The position numbers were made by a program, and so were the translations under genes. This document shows positions 24,609-33,194 of a stretch of 64,000 nt of DNA, in pieces; positions within the stretch are counted from its first letter, which is position 1; every line of letters begins with the position of its first letter. Under the pieces are notes generated by a model. The model was not told the DNA's origin. It did no database searches and saw only the letters and a program-made list of their open reading frames with translations. This DNA is from Clavibacter californiensis (GTDB lineage Bacteria; Actinomycetota; Actinomycetes; Actinomycetales; Microbacteriaceae): the NCBI RefSeq assembly GCF_021952865.1, contig NZ_CP040792.1:620001-684000 (forward strand). The letters are read 5' to 3'.

Positions 24609-25067
24609 ATGCCGACGAATCCGCCGCTGACCCTCGACGTCACCGACCACGCGATCATCGCCGAGCTCCAGGGCGACGGCCGGATGAGCGTCGCGCAGCT
24701 CGGCCGCGCCGTCTCGCTCTCCGCGAGCGCCACCGCCGAGCGCGTGCGTCGCCTCACCGAGGCGGGCATCATCACCGGCTACTCGATCACGGTGGATCCC
24801 GAGGCCCTCGGCTGGGCCGTCACCGCCTTCGTGCGCCTCGCGTACCCGTCGGGCGACTACCGGCCGTTCCACGCGCTGGTCGCCGAGATGCCGGAGATCG
24901 TCGAGGCGCACCACGTCACCGGCGCCGACTGCTTCATCATCAAGGTCCACGCCCGGTCGATGCGCGACCTCGAGCGCATCACGGGCCGCCTCGCCGCCCT
25001 CGGCGGGATCACGACCCACGTCGTGTACTCGAGCCCGGTGCCGGGGCGTCATGTCGGGCCGGCCTGA
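24609..25067 (+). CDS. Lrp/AsnC-family transcriptional regulator
   Basis: A 152-residue regulator: helix-turn-helix at about 12-60 (IIAELQGDGRMSVAQLGRAVSLS, read as two parts) and a C-terminal RAM ligand-binding domain (MPEIVEAHHVTGADCFIIKV). Such proteins respond to amino acids. TAGGTT at 24596-24601 lies seven bases before the ATG and no ribosome site is seen, suggesting a leaderless transcript. The rhodanese gene is divergent. Confidence 0.88.
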   Translation: MPTNPPLTLDVTDHAIIAELQGDGRMSVAQLGRAVSLSASATAERVRRLTEAGIITGYSITVDPEALGWAVTAFVRLAYPSGDYRPFHALVAEMPEIVEAHHVTGADCFIIKVHARSMRDLERITGRLAALGGITTHVVYSSPVPGRHVGPA

Positions 25068-25090
25068 TCCGCGCCGCGGCTCGGCCGTTT

Positions 25091-25132
25091 TTGGTAACAT
25101 TACCAAGTTGCGTGTCGCTTGGTAACATTACC
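25091..25132. promoter_or_regulatory. Twin GGTAA-n2-TTACC palindromes covering a promoter
   Basis: TTGGTAACATTACCAA at 25091-25106 is a 7-2-7 palindrome; the core GGTAACATTACC recurs at 25121-25132. The second contains TAACAT (25123-25128), a good -10 seven bases before the ATG at 25136, and the first supplies TTACCA (25100-25105) at 17-bp spacing as a -35. Both promoter elements thus lie inside operators. The AT-rich block stands out from its surroundings. Confidence 0.6.
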
Positions 25133-25135
25133 GAC

Positions 25136-26374
25136 ATGCGCGATGCGACCGGCAATCCCTTCAGCCCCGGCTCGGACACCGTCCCCGAGATATGGGCCGG
25201 CCGCACCGAGCAGCTCGGCGACTGGCGGGACGTGGTCCGGCCTCGGCTCCTCCGCGGGCTCCCCGAGCGCGGGCGCACCGTGCTCGGGGAGCCCGGGCTC
25301 GGCAAGTCCTCGCTCGTGCGGCGCATCGCGCAGACCGCTGCGCGCGACGGGGACTGGGTCACGCCGCAGCTCCGCATCCCTCTCGGTGCCGATCCGCTCA
25401 AGCCGGTCGCCGCTGCCGTGCTGGATCTCGCGCGCTCCGCCGGCCTCCCCTCGGCGCGCGAGAGGCGCATCGCGGAGGCGATCGCCCGGGTGGAGGCGGT
25501 CGCAGCGGCCGGGCTCTCGCTGACCCTGCGCGGATCCGAGCAGAGCGGCCCGGAGCCCTACACGTCGCTGACCGCGCTGCTCGTCGAGGTCGGCCGCGCG
25601 GCGATGCGGAAGGGCCGGGTCGCCCTGGTCCACGTCGACGAGGTGCAGAACATCACGGACGAGCGGGCGCTCTCGCAGCTGCTGATCGCCCTCGGCGACG
25701 CCATCACGCACGAGGAGGAGGTCGCGATCCCCGGTGGTGCGCACGTGCGCCGGTCCCTGCCGATCGCGGTGTACCTCACGGGCCTGCCGGACTTCGAGGA
25801 CCGGGCGGGCGCGCACAAGGGCGCGACGTTCGCACGCCGCTTCCGCACCACCGTCCTGACCGCGATCGACGACGAGGACATCCGGGCGGCGCTGCAGGAC
25901 TTCGTCATGCCGGGCTGGGAGGTCGCGGACGGCTCGGGTCGCGCCCGTCGCATCCGCATGGACCAGGACGCCGCGGCTGCGATCGTCGACCTGTGCCGCG
26001 GGGAGCCGTTCCTCTTCCAGCTGGCGGGGGAGCGCGCCTGGTACGCCGGATCGGGGATGACGATCACCCGCGACGAGGTCCGCGCGGGCTGGCGGGGCGC
26101 GGAGCGCGAGGCGGCGGCGCACGTGGAGCGGATCCTCGAGCGGCTGCCCCCGCGGGAGCGCGCCTTCGTGGAGGCCATGGCCGCGCTGCCCGCCGAGGAG
26201 CGCACGCTCACCCGCATCGCGAAGGAGATGGGCCGCTCGAGGGCCGCGGAGGTCGGCACCACGGCGCAGCGCCTGGACACCGTGCGCGGCATCATCGACC
26301 GTGGGACGTCCTACGGCTTCCGGCATCGCGCGATCGAGGCGCACCTCACCAGCTCGTGGCCGCGGGTGGGATGA
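25136..26374 (+). CDS. AAA-family ATPase of unknown role
   Basis: A 412-residue ATP-binding protein. Walker A is VLGEPGLGKSSLV near residue 48 and Walker B is VALVHVDEVQN near 165; YLTGLPDFE resembles sensor 1. The layout recalls Orc1/Cdc6-like, ExeA- or TniB-like P-loop proteins and ends in a winged-helix-like stretch (LPAEERTLTRIAKEMGRSRA). The start at 25136 fits the leaderless promoter; an upstream frame to 25091 would run through the operators. It has no partner gene, transposase or nuclease nearby. Roles in plasmid- or phage-derived DNA handling or as an orphan STAND-like sensor are possible; I do not assign one. Confidence 0.75.
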   Translation: MRDATGNPFSPGSDTVPEIWAGRTEQLGDWRDVVRPRLLRGLPERGRTVLGEPGLGKSSLVRRIAQTAARDGDWVTPQLRIPLGADPLKPVAAAVLDLARSAGLPSARERRIAEAIARVEAVAAAGLSLTLRGSEQSGPEPYTSLTALLVEVGRAAMRKGRVALVHVDEVQNITDERALSQLLIALGDAITHEEEVAIPGGAHVRRSLPIAVYLTGLPDFEDRAGAHKGATFARRFRTTVLTAIDDEDIRAALQDFVMPGWEVADGSGRARRIRMDQDAAAAIVDLCRGEPFLFQLAGERAWYAGSGMTITRDEVRAGWRGAEREAAAHVERILERLPPRERAFVEAMAALPAEERTLTRIAKEMGRSRAAEVGTTAQRLDTVRGIIDRGTSYGFRHRAIEAHLTSSWPRVG

Positions 26375-26399
26375 GGCGGCCGCGCGTCCCGGCGCGTCG

Positions 26400-26587
26400 T
26401 CAGCCGGTGAGCCAGCCGCTGATCACCACCACCTCCGCCGCAATCTCCGCGACGTCCCGACCGTCGGTCGCCACGCGGTGCACCGCATCCGCCGCCCCCG
26501 CCCCCGCGACACCTCCGCCGCCACCGTTGTCTTGCCGACGCCCGAGCGGCCGCCGAGGAACAGGGCCCGGGTGACGATGGGCGTCAC
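26400..26587 (-). pseudogene. Internally deleted P-loop kinase remnant
   Basis: From the GTG at 26587 the frame reads TPIVTRALFLGGRSGVGKTTVAAEV, a Walker A start of a small kinase/AAA protein, and then loses sense. In another frame the last part gives ADAVHRVATDGRDVAEIAAE and ends VVISGWLTG before the TGA. The middle, normally over 100 residues, is gone. Its start overlaps the LacI stop (GTGA), so it was once the second gene of that transcript. Confidence 0.65.
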
Positions 26588-27609
26588 GCGCCGGTGGACG
26601 CCCGCGCCACGACGCGCACGGGCTCGGCCGACACCCCGGGGACGGTCTCGCCGTCGATCATGTCGACCAGCCGCTGCGCCGCGGCCCTGCCGAGGTGCTC
26701 GAGCTCCATGGCGACGCTCGAGAGCGGCGGGCGAGCCTCGCGGACGAGCAGGTCCCAGTCGTCGAAGCCGATGACGGCGACGTCCCCCGGCACGTCGCGG
26801 CCCTCGTCGCGCAGGGTGTCGAGCACGCCGCGCGCGATGTGGTCGCTGCCGCCGATGATCGCGTCGACCGGATCCCCGCCGCGCACCAGGAGGCGCGCGC
26901 AGTCCCTGCCCCAGGCCTCGCCCCACTGGCCGTAGAGCGAGGATCCGCCGACCGGCTCGAGCCCGTGCGCGGCGAGCGCGCCCATCACGCCCTCGGCCCG
27001 GTCGCGCGCCGCGGCGTACGACGACTCGCCGTTGACGAGCGCGATCCGCGTGCGCCCCTGCGCGATGAGGTGCTCGGCGGCGAGGCGCCCCGCCATCACG
27101 TTGTCGGGCGTGAACGAGACGTCGCCCTCGCCGGTGGACGGCGCGTAGACGTACACGACGGGCACGCCCGCCATGACCGGCGCCGGCGGCCGCGGGTTGG
27201 TCGTGCGGCCCACGATGAGCAGGCCGTCGACCCGGCGGGTGAGCAGCGACTGCAGGTGCATCTGCTCGCGCAGGGCGTCGTCGCGGGCGTCGGCCAGCAG
27301 GACGGAGAGCGACCCCTTGCCGAAGGCGTCCTCCGCGCCGAGCAGGATCGGCAGCACGAAGCGGTTGTCGAGATCGCTCGTGACCATGCCGATGGTGCCG
27401 GTGCGCGACGAGTTGAGCGCCTGCGCGAAGAAGTTCGGTGTGAAGGACAGCGCGGCCGCGGCCTCCTCGACCCGGCGACGCGTCGTGTCGCGCACCTGCG
27501 CCCGGCCGTTGAGCGCCTTCGAGGCGGTGGCCACGCTCACGCCGGCGGCCCGGGCGACGTCGGCCAGGGTCACGGCGCCCGCGCCCGGTCTCGATCCGTC
27601 GATGGTCAC
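26584..27609 (-). CDS. LacI-family repressor of the arabinoside locus
   Basis: A 341-residue LacI regulator: helix-turn-helix and hinge at about 13-70 (TLADVARAAGVSVATASKAL) and a periplasmic-binding-like sensor domain (GTIGMVTSDLDNRFVLPIL; AVIGFDDWDL). The GTG at 27609 lacks a ribosome site, and TAATTT lies seven bases upstream on the minus strand, so the gene may be leaderless. Divergent from the ABC transporter, whose promoter holds a perfect 16-bp palindrome, the likely operator. The inducer is probably an arabinoside. Confidence 0.88.
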   Translation of the reverse strand: MTIDGSRPGAGAVTLADVARAAGVSVATASKALNGRAQVRDTTRRRVEEAAAALSFTPNFFAQALNSSRTGTIGMVTSDLDNRFVLPILLGAEDAFGKGSLSVLLADARDDALREQMHLQSLLTRRVDGLLIVGRTTNPRPPAPVMAGVPVVYVYAPSTGEGDVSFTPDNVMAGRLAAEHLIAQGRTRIALVNGESSYAAARDRAEGVMGALAAHGLEPVGGSSLYGQWGEAWGRDCARLLVRGGDPVDAIIGGSDHIARGVLDTLRDEGRDVPGDVAVIGFDDWDLLVREARPPLSSVAMELEHLGRAAAQRLVDMIDGETVPGVSAEPVRVVARASTGA

Positions 27610-27635
27610 GGTGACGAAATTAGTTCATCCCGGCC

Positions 27636-27685
27636 TTGACAAGCAAAAGGAGGGCGACGTAGCTTCCTACCGAAACCGGTTTCGG
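27636..27685 (+). promoter_or_regulatory. Sugar-transport promoter with LacI-type operator
   Basis: TTGACA at 27636-27641 and TAGCTT at 27660-27665 are 18 bp apart. Just downstream, CCGAAACCGGTTTCGG at 27670-27685 is a perfect palindrome with the central CG of LacI-family operators, positioned to block transcription. Confidence 0.7.
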
Positions 27686-27769
27686 TTTGCAGTCCTCGAG
27701 GAGGAGGCGGCGGCGCGATGCGCGCGGTCCCCCGGGAGGCCTGCCCTGCAGCATCCCGAGAGGACAACC

Positions 27770-29026
27770 GTGAACTCCTTCCCCCGCACCACGCGCACGG
27801 CCGTCGCGGCCGGCGCGCTCGTCGCCGGCCTCGCCCTGGCCGGCTGCTCCACCGGAGGCGGCGCAGCCTCCGACGGATCCGCCGCCAGCGGCACCTACAC
27901 CTTCTGGGACCCGTACCCCCAGTTCGACGCCTCCTCCGACTGGACGAAGCTCGTCGAGCAGTGCGGCACGGAGGCCGGCGTCACCGTCGAGCGCACCGGC
28001 TACGACACGTCCGACCTCACGAGCAAGGCGCTCCTCGCCGGCCAGCAGGGCAACTCGCCCGACCTCCTGCTCGTCGACAACCCCGTCGTCTCGACGCTCG
28101 CCGAGGGCGGCCTGCTCACGACGACCGAGGAGACCGGCGCCGACGTGTCCGGCTTCGAGGAGAACATCCTCGCGGCCGGCCAGCTCGGTAGCGACACCTT
28201 CGGTGTCCCCATCGGCGCCAACACCCTGGCGCTCTACTACAACAAGACGGTGCTGGCGAAGGCGGGGGTGGATCCCGCCACCATCACCAACTGGGCGTCG
28301 CTCACCGCGGCGCTCGAGAAGGTCACGGCGTCCGGCGGCAAGGGCATCACGTTCTCGGCCATCGGCACGGAGGAGGGCAGCTTCCAGTTCCTGCCGTACT
28401 TCTGGGGGTCCGGAGCCGACCTCACCGACATCTCCTCCGACGACGCCGTCTCGGCGCTCACCCTCTGGACCGACTGGGTGAAGGAGGGCCTCGCGCCGAA
28501 CAGCGTCATCGGCAACACGCAGACCACGTCGTGGCAGGAGTTCCTCACCGGCGAGTACGCGTTCGGCGAGAACGGCACCTGGCAGCTGCAGGGGGTGAAG
28601 GACTCCGGGATCGACTACGGGATCCTCTCCATCCCGGGGCGCGACGGCGGCTCCGCCCCCGCGCCCACCGGCGGCGAGTTCCTGACGGTGCCCGTGCAGC
28701 GGGACCAGGCGCGCTACGACGTCTCGAAGCGGATCCAGGCCTGCCTCACGAGCACCGACAACCTCGTCGCCACCGACACGACGCTGTCCTACGTCGCCCC
28801 GACCGCGGAGGCGCAGCAGGCGCAGGTGGCGACGGACCCGGACCTCGAGCCGTGGGTGACCGCGGTCGGCGAGGCCAAGGGCCGGACGAGCGACGACCTC
28901 GGCACGAAGTACCCGCGCATCTCCGAGCAGCTCTGGAAGGCCGTGCAGAACAGCCTCAGCGGGGCGGCCAGCCCGCAGGACGCGCTCGACGAGGCCCAGA
29001 AGGCCGCCGAGTCGGCGAACGGCTGA
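27770..29026 (+). CDS. Sugar ABC transporter substrate-binding lipoprotein
   Basis: A 418-residue extracellular solute-binding protein (family 1, MalE-like). A lipoprotein signal peptide ends in LALAGCS, with lipidated C26. The body shows the usual YTFWDPYPQF start, GVPIGANTLALYYNKTVLAK and a late EQLWKAVQNSL helix. The GTG follows GAGAGGAC. It should capture an arabino-oligosaccharide outside the cell and pass it to the two permeases; the ATPase is not encoded here and is presumably the shared MsiK-type protein elsewhere. Confidence 0.9.
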   Translation: MNSFPRTTRTAVAAGALVAGLALAGCSTGGGAASDGSAASGTYTFWDPYPQFDASSDWTKLVEQCGTEAGVTVERTGYDTSDLTSKALLAGQQGNSPDLLLVDNPVVSTLAEGGLLTTTEETGADVSGFEENILAAGQLGSDTFGVPIGANTLALYYNKTVLAKAGVDPATITNWASLTAALEKVTASGGKGITFSAIGTEEGSFQFLPYFWGSGADLTDISSDDAVSALTLWTDWVKEGLAPNSVIGNTQTTSWQEFLTGEYAFGENGTWQLQGVKDSGIDYGILSIPGRDGGSAPAPTGGEFLTVPVQRDQARYDVSKRIQACLTSTDNLVATDTTLSYVAPTAEAQQAQVATDPDLEPWVTAVGEAKGRTSDDLGTKYPRISEQLWKAVQNSLSGAASPQDALDEAQKAAESANG

Positions 29027-29031
29027 CCCGG

Positions 29032-30030
29032 ATGAGCGCCCACACCATCGACCGCCGCGACGCGGCGCCCTCGGGGCGGGTCCGCGACGTCGCGGACCCG
29101 CCCCGCCGGGGCCGCGACGCGCGCCGGCCCGACGGCCGACGGCCCCGCCGCGTGGGGCCCCGGCAGCTCACGGCGTGGGCGTTCCTCGTCCCCGTCGTCG
29201 TCTACCTCGCGGTCTTCTACGCGTACCCGCTCATCCGGAACGTCGACCTGTCCGTGCGCGATTACACGGTGCGCTCCTTCCTCGACGGATCGGCGCCGTT
29301 CATCGGCCTCGACAACTTCGCGCGCGTCGTCCAGAGCCCGACCTTCGGCCCGGCGCTCGCGAACACGCTCACCTTCACGCTCGTCTCCATCGCCTTCCAG
29401 TTCACGATCGGCATGGCGCTCGCGGTCTTCTTCTTCCAGAGGTTCCGGCTCTCGGCGACGCTGCGGGCGCTGTTCCTCGTGCCGTGGCTCCTGCCGCTCA
29501 TCGTGAGCGCGTCGACCTGGTCGTGGATGCTCAACAGCGAGAGCGGCATCGTCAACGCGGTCATCCGCGCGCTCGGCGGCGGTCAGGTCAACTGGCTCAC
29601 GTCGCCGCAGTGGGCGCTCGCCTCGGTCATCGTCGCGAACATCTGGATCGGGATCCCCTTCAACCTCGTGATCCTCTACAGCGGCCTGCAGAACATCCCC
29701 GGCGAGCTCTACGAGGCGGCGTCGCTCGACGGCGCGACCTCGTGGCAGCGCTTCCGGCGGATCACGTTCCCGCTGCTCGCGCCGGTGTCGGCGATCACGA
29801 TCCTGCTGGGCCTCGTCTACACGCTGAAGGTGTTCGACATCATCTGGATCATGACCCGCGGCGGCCCCGGGGATACCTCGACGACCTTCGCCATCTGGTC
29901 CTACCAGCTCGGCTTCGGCTCGACGCTGCCGACCTTCGGGCCGGCCGCCGCGGTCGGCAACCTCCTCATCGTCATGGCCCTCGTCTGCGGCCTCGTCTAC
30001 CTGCGCGTGCAGAGGAAGCAGGAGAGCTGA
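29032..30030 (+). CDS. Sugar ABC transporter permease (MalF-like)
   Basis: A 332-residue inner-membrane permease with a basic, disordered N-terminal 45 residues, then six hydrophobic segments. The EAA loop that contacts the ATPase is GELYEAASLDGATSWQRFRR near residue 228. Starts five bases after the binding protein and ends in a TGATG overlap with the second permease. Pairs with the MalG-like gene. Confidence 0.92.
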   Translation: MSAHTIDRRDAAPSGRVRDVADPPRRGRDARRPDGRRPRRVGPRQLTAWAFLVPVVVYLAVFYAYPLIRNVDLSVRDYTVRSFLDGSAPFIGLDNFARVVQSPTFGPALANTLTFTLVSIAFQFTIGMALAVFFFQRFRLSATLRALFLVPWLLPLIVSASTWSWMLNSESGIVNAVIRALGGGQVNWLTSPQWALASVIVANIWIGIPFNLVILYSGLQNIPGELYEAASLDGATSWQRFRRITFPLLAPVSAITILLGLVYTLKVFDIIWIMTRGGPGDTSTTFAIWSYQLGFGSTLPTFGPAAAVGNLLIVMALVCGLVYLRVQRKQES

Positions 30031-30953
30031 TGTCCGCCGCCGCTCCCGCCCGGCCGTCCGGATCCACCGGGTCCCCGCCCCCCGATCGCCGCCCGTCTCC
30101 CGCCATCTCCGCCGAGCGCACCGCGCAGATCCGCCGGAAGGGCCGCCGCAGCACCGCCACGACCGTCGTCGGCGTGCTCTTGACCGCCGTGATGCTCTTC
30201 CCCGTCTACTGGATGGTGAACGTCTCGCTGACGCCGACGGACCGGATGCGGCAGAGCCCGCCGCAGCTGTTCCCCTCGACGCCGACCCTCGACGGCTACG
30301 CGGCCGTGGTGCGCGACCAGCTCCCGTACCTCGGCACGAGCCTGGTGGTCGGCCTCGGCACCGTGATCGTGACCATCGCGCTCTCGGCGCCGGCCGCCTA
30401 CTCGCTCGCCAAGCTGCGGCCCGTCGGCGGGGGAGCGCTCGGCTTCGTGATGATCGTGGCCCAGATGATCCCGCAGGTGATCATGGCGATGGGCTTCTAC
30501 GCGATCTACCTCAACGCCGGGATCCTGAACCAGTGGTGGGGCCTGATCATCGCCGACAGCACGCTCGCCGTGCCCTTCGGCGTGCTCATCTTCACCGCCT
30601 TCATGCGCGGGATCCCGGACGAGCTGCTGTCCGCGGCCGAGCTCGACGGCGCCGGCACCTGGCGCACGTTCGTCTCGATCGTGCTGCCCGTGAGCCGCAA
30701 CTCCGTCGTGACCGTCGGCCTCTTCGCCTTCCTGTGGGCGTGGTCGGACTTCGTCTTCTCGTCCACCCTCAACAGCGGCGGCACGGCGCAGACCATCACG
30801 CTCGGCATCTACCGCTACATCGGCAACAACAACCAGGAGTGGAACTCGATCATGGCCACCGCCGTCGTCGCCTCCATCCCCGCGACCGTCCTGCTGGTCG
30901 TGGCGCAGCGCTACGTGGCCGCGGGCGTGACCGCCGGCGCCGTCAAGGACTGA
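30030..30953 (+). CDS. Sugar ABC transporter permease (MalG-like)
   Basis: A 307-residue inner-membrane permease with six hydrophobic segments starting near residue 47. The EAA loop reads PDELLSAAELDGAGTWRTF near residue 200. Typical MalG features include FPSTPTLDGY after the first segment. Completes the importer with the two upstream genes; GH127 follows 62 bp later with its own ribosome site. Confidence 0.92.
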   Translation: MSAAAPARPSGSTGSPPPDRRPSPAISAERTAQIRRKGRRSTATTVVGVLLTAVMLFPVYWMVNVSLTPTDRMRQSPPQLFPSTPTLDGYAAVVRDQLPYLGTSLVVGLGTVIVTIALSAPAAYSLAKLRPVGGGALGFVMIVAQMIPQVIMAMGFYAIYLNAGILNQWWGLIIADSTLAVPFGVLIFTAFMRGIPDELLSAAELDGAGTWRTFVSIVLPVSRNSVVTVGLFAFLWAWSDFVFSSTLNSGGTAQTITLGIYRYIGNNNQEWNSIMATAVVASIPATVLLVVAQRYVAAGVTAGAVKD

Positions 30954-31015
30954 CGCATGTCCGCCGCCCGGCGCCGCCCGACCCGCATCCCCACCACCCT
31001 CCGAGGAGACCACCC

Positions 31016-33007
31016 GTGACCACCACCTCCACCGCCGACCCGTCCGCCTCCGCCTCCCGGGACGGGCATCCCGACCGCCCCGGTGGGCCCGTCGCGCCGT
31101 CGCGGTCGCGGCTGACCCCGCTCGACGCGTCCGAGATCCGCCTCGTCGACGGCTTCTGGGCCGAGCGGCAGCGGCTCAACGCCGACGTGATCCTCCGCCA
31201 CTGCGAGGAGTGGATGGAGCGGATCGGCTGGACCTCGAACCTCGACCGCTCGGCGTCGGGGGAGGAGGGGTGGGAGCACGCGGGCATCGAGTTCGTCGAC
31301 TCGGAGATCCACAAGCTGCTCGAGGGCATGGCGTGGGAGCTGGGCCGGCCCGTCGACGCCGCGGACGGCGCGGGCACGGCCGCGCACGTGGACCTGGCCG
31401 ACCGGTTCGCGCGGCTCGTGTCGCGCGTGGCGGCCGCGCAGGATCCCGACGGCTACCTCCACACGTCGTTCGGCCGCCCGTGGCAGCGCCCCCGCTACTC
31501 CGACCTCGAGTGGGGCCACGAGCTGTACTCGATGGGGCACCTGATCCAGGCGGGCGTCGCGGCGCACCGCACGGGCGCGTCGGACGAGCTCGTCGGCGTG
31601 GTCCGTCGCGTCGCCGACCACCTCTGGGAGACGTTCGGGCCCGAGGGCCGGGTCGCCGTGTGCGGGCACCCCGAGGTGGAGGTCGCGCTCGTGGAGCTCG
31701 GCCGCGCGCTGGAGGAGCCGCGGTACGTGGAGCTCGCGCGCCTGTTCGTCGAGCGGCGCGGGCACGGGCTCCTCGGGCCGATCGAGTACGGCGCCGAGTA
31801 CTTCCAGGACGACGTGCCCGTGCGGGACGCCGACGTGCTCCGCGGCCATGCGGTGCGCGCGCTCTACCTCGCGGCCGGCGCCCTCGACGTCGCCGTCGAG
31901 ACGGGGGACGCGGGGCTCGCCGACGCCGTTCGCCGCCAGTGGGAGGAGACCGTCCGCACCCGCACGTACGTGACGGGCGGCATGGGATCCCACCACCAGG
32001 ACGAGGCGTTCGGCGCGGACTTCGAGCTGCCGCCGGACCGCGCCTACGCGGAGACCTGCGCGGGCATCGCCTCGAACATGCTGTCGTGGCGGCTGCTCCT
32101 GCAGGAGGACGACCCTCGCTACGCCGACCTCATCGAGCGCACCCTGCTCAACACCGTGCTCGCCTCCCCCCGGGAGGACGGCCGCGCCTTCTTCTACACG
32201 AACACGCTGCACCAGCGGACCCCCGGCGTCGCGCCCGACGAGGACGTGGTCAACGCGCGCGCACTCGCGAGCCTCCGGGCGCCGTGGTTCGAGGTGTCGT
32301 GCTGCCCCACGAACGTCGCCCGGACGCTCGCGAGCATGGAGCTGACCTTCGCGACGCGCTCGGCGGAGGGCGTGCAGATCCACCAGCTCGGCTCCTACGA
32401 CGTCGACACGACGCTCGACGACGGCACGCGCGTCGCCCTGTCGGTGCGCAGCGGCTACCCGTACGCCGGCGACGTGGCCGTCACGTTCCGCGAGGACACG
32501 GACCGCGAGGTCGAGCTCGCCGTGCGCATCCCCGCGTGGGCCCGCACCGCGACGGTCACCGAGCCGGGCGGCTCCCCCGTCGAGGTCCGCGGACGGCGGA
32601 CGGTCGTGCGGCGTCGCTTCCGCGCGGGGGACACGGTGGCCGTGGAGCTGCCGGTGACCGCACGGTTCGTGGCGCCGGATCCGCGCATCGACGCGGTCCG
32701 CGGCCAGGTCGCGGTCGAGCGCGGGCCGCTCGTGCTCGCGCTGGAGTCGGTCGATCTGTCCTCCGGCGAGGTGGGCGACGTGGTCGTCGACACGGCGACG
32801 CCGCCGGAACGGACCGGGCGCGGCGCGCGGGTGCGGCTCTCCCGCGCGATCGCGGATCCGGCCGCCTGGCCCTACGCGGAGGCCGACAGGCGCGCCGACC
32901 GCGTCGAGGACCTCGGCCTCGTCGACCTCGTGCCGTACGCCTCCTGGGCGAACCGCGGCCCGTCGACCATGCGGGTCTGGATCCCCGCCGCCCCCGACGG
33001 CCGCTGA
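31016..33007 (+). CDS. GH127 beta-L-arabinofuranosidase
   Basis: A 663-residue glycoside hydrolase of family 127 (HypBA1 type), acting on beta-L-arabinofuranosides such as hydroxyproline-linked arabino-oligosaccharides of plant extensins. Seen: the (alpha/alpha)6 barrel start FWAERQRLNADV, GHPEVEVALVEL, the acidic AYAETCAGIASNM near residue 345, and EVSCCPTNVAR near 426-433, whose Cys pair includes the thiol nucleophile coordinated by zinc in the family. No signal peptide, so it works on imported sugars. GTG start after GAGGAGA. A strong terminator follows. Confidence 0.9.
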   Translation: MTTTSTADPSASASRDGHPDRPGGPVAPSRSRLTPLDASEIRLVDGFWAERQRLNADVILRHCEEWMERIGWTSNLDRSASGEEGWEHAGIEFVDSEIHKLLEGMAWELGRPVDAADGAGTAAHVDLADRFARLVSRVAAAQDPDGYLHTSFGRPWQRPRYSDLEWGHELYSMGHLIQAGVAAHRTGASDELVGVVRRVADHLWETFGPEGRVAVCGHPEVEVALVELGRALEEPRYVELARLFVERRGHGLLGPIEYGAEYFQDDVPVRDADVLRGHAVRALYLAAGALDVAVETGDAGLADAVRRQWEETVRTRTYVTGGMGSHHQDEAFGADFELPPDRAYAETCAGIASNMLSWRLLLQEDDPRYADLIERTLLNTVLASPREDGRAFFYTNTLHQRTPGVAPDEDVVNARALASLRAPWFEVSCCPTNVARTLASMELTFATRSAEGVQIHQLGSYDVDTTLDDGTRVALSVRSGYPYAGDVAVTFREDTDREVELAVRIPAWARTATVTEPGGSPVEVRGRRTVVRRRFRAGDTVAVELPVTARFVAPDPRIDAVRGQVAVERGPLVLALESVDLSSGEVGDVVVDTATPPERTGRGARVRLSRAIADPAAWPYAEADRRADRVEDLGLVDLVPYASWANRGPSTMRVWIPAAPDGR

Positions 33008-33020
33008 TCCGTCCCCCTGC

Positions 33021-33061
33021 GACGCGGGCACCGCGGCCTCCCCGGCCGCGGTGCCCGCGTC
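33021..33061 (+). terminator. Strong hairpin terminator after GH127
   Basis: An 18-bp perfect stem (33021-33038 with 33044-33061) closes a five-base loop TCCCC. It ends the transporter-GH127 transcript and separates it from the GH51 promoter. Confidence 0.85.
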
Positions 33062-33064
33062 GCG

Positions 33065-33123
33065 TTGACACCTCCCCCGCGCCCCCGGGAGAATGGGGTG
33101 ACGTTGCTCTTACAACGTTGTAA
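33065..33123 (+). promoter_or_regulatory. GH51 promoter with 14-bp palindromic operator
   Basis: TTGACA at 33065-33070 and GAGAAT at 33089-33094 are 18 bp apart. TTACAACGTTGTAA at 33110-33123 is a perfect palindrome downstream of the start point. Its sequence differs from the transporter operator at 27670, so a second regulator may act here. Confidence 0.6.
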
Positions 33124-33194
33124 TGGCATCAGATCCCGCCGGCGACCGCTCGGCGTCGATCGGCCCCGTTCCCGATGAAGTGAAGGACCACTCC

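Noticed and set aside
33123-33194. An upstream ATG extending the GH51 protein by 24 residues
   Set aside because: It starts inside the palindromic operator, lacks a ribosome site and the extra residues do not resemble the family.
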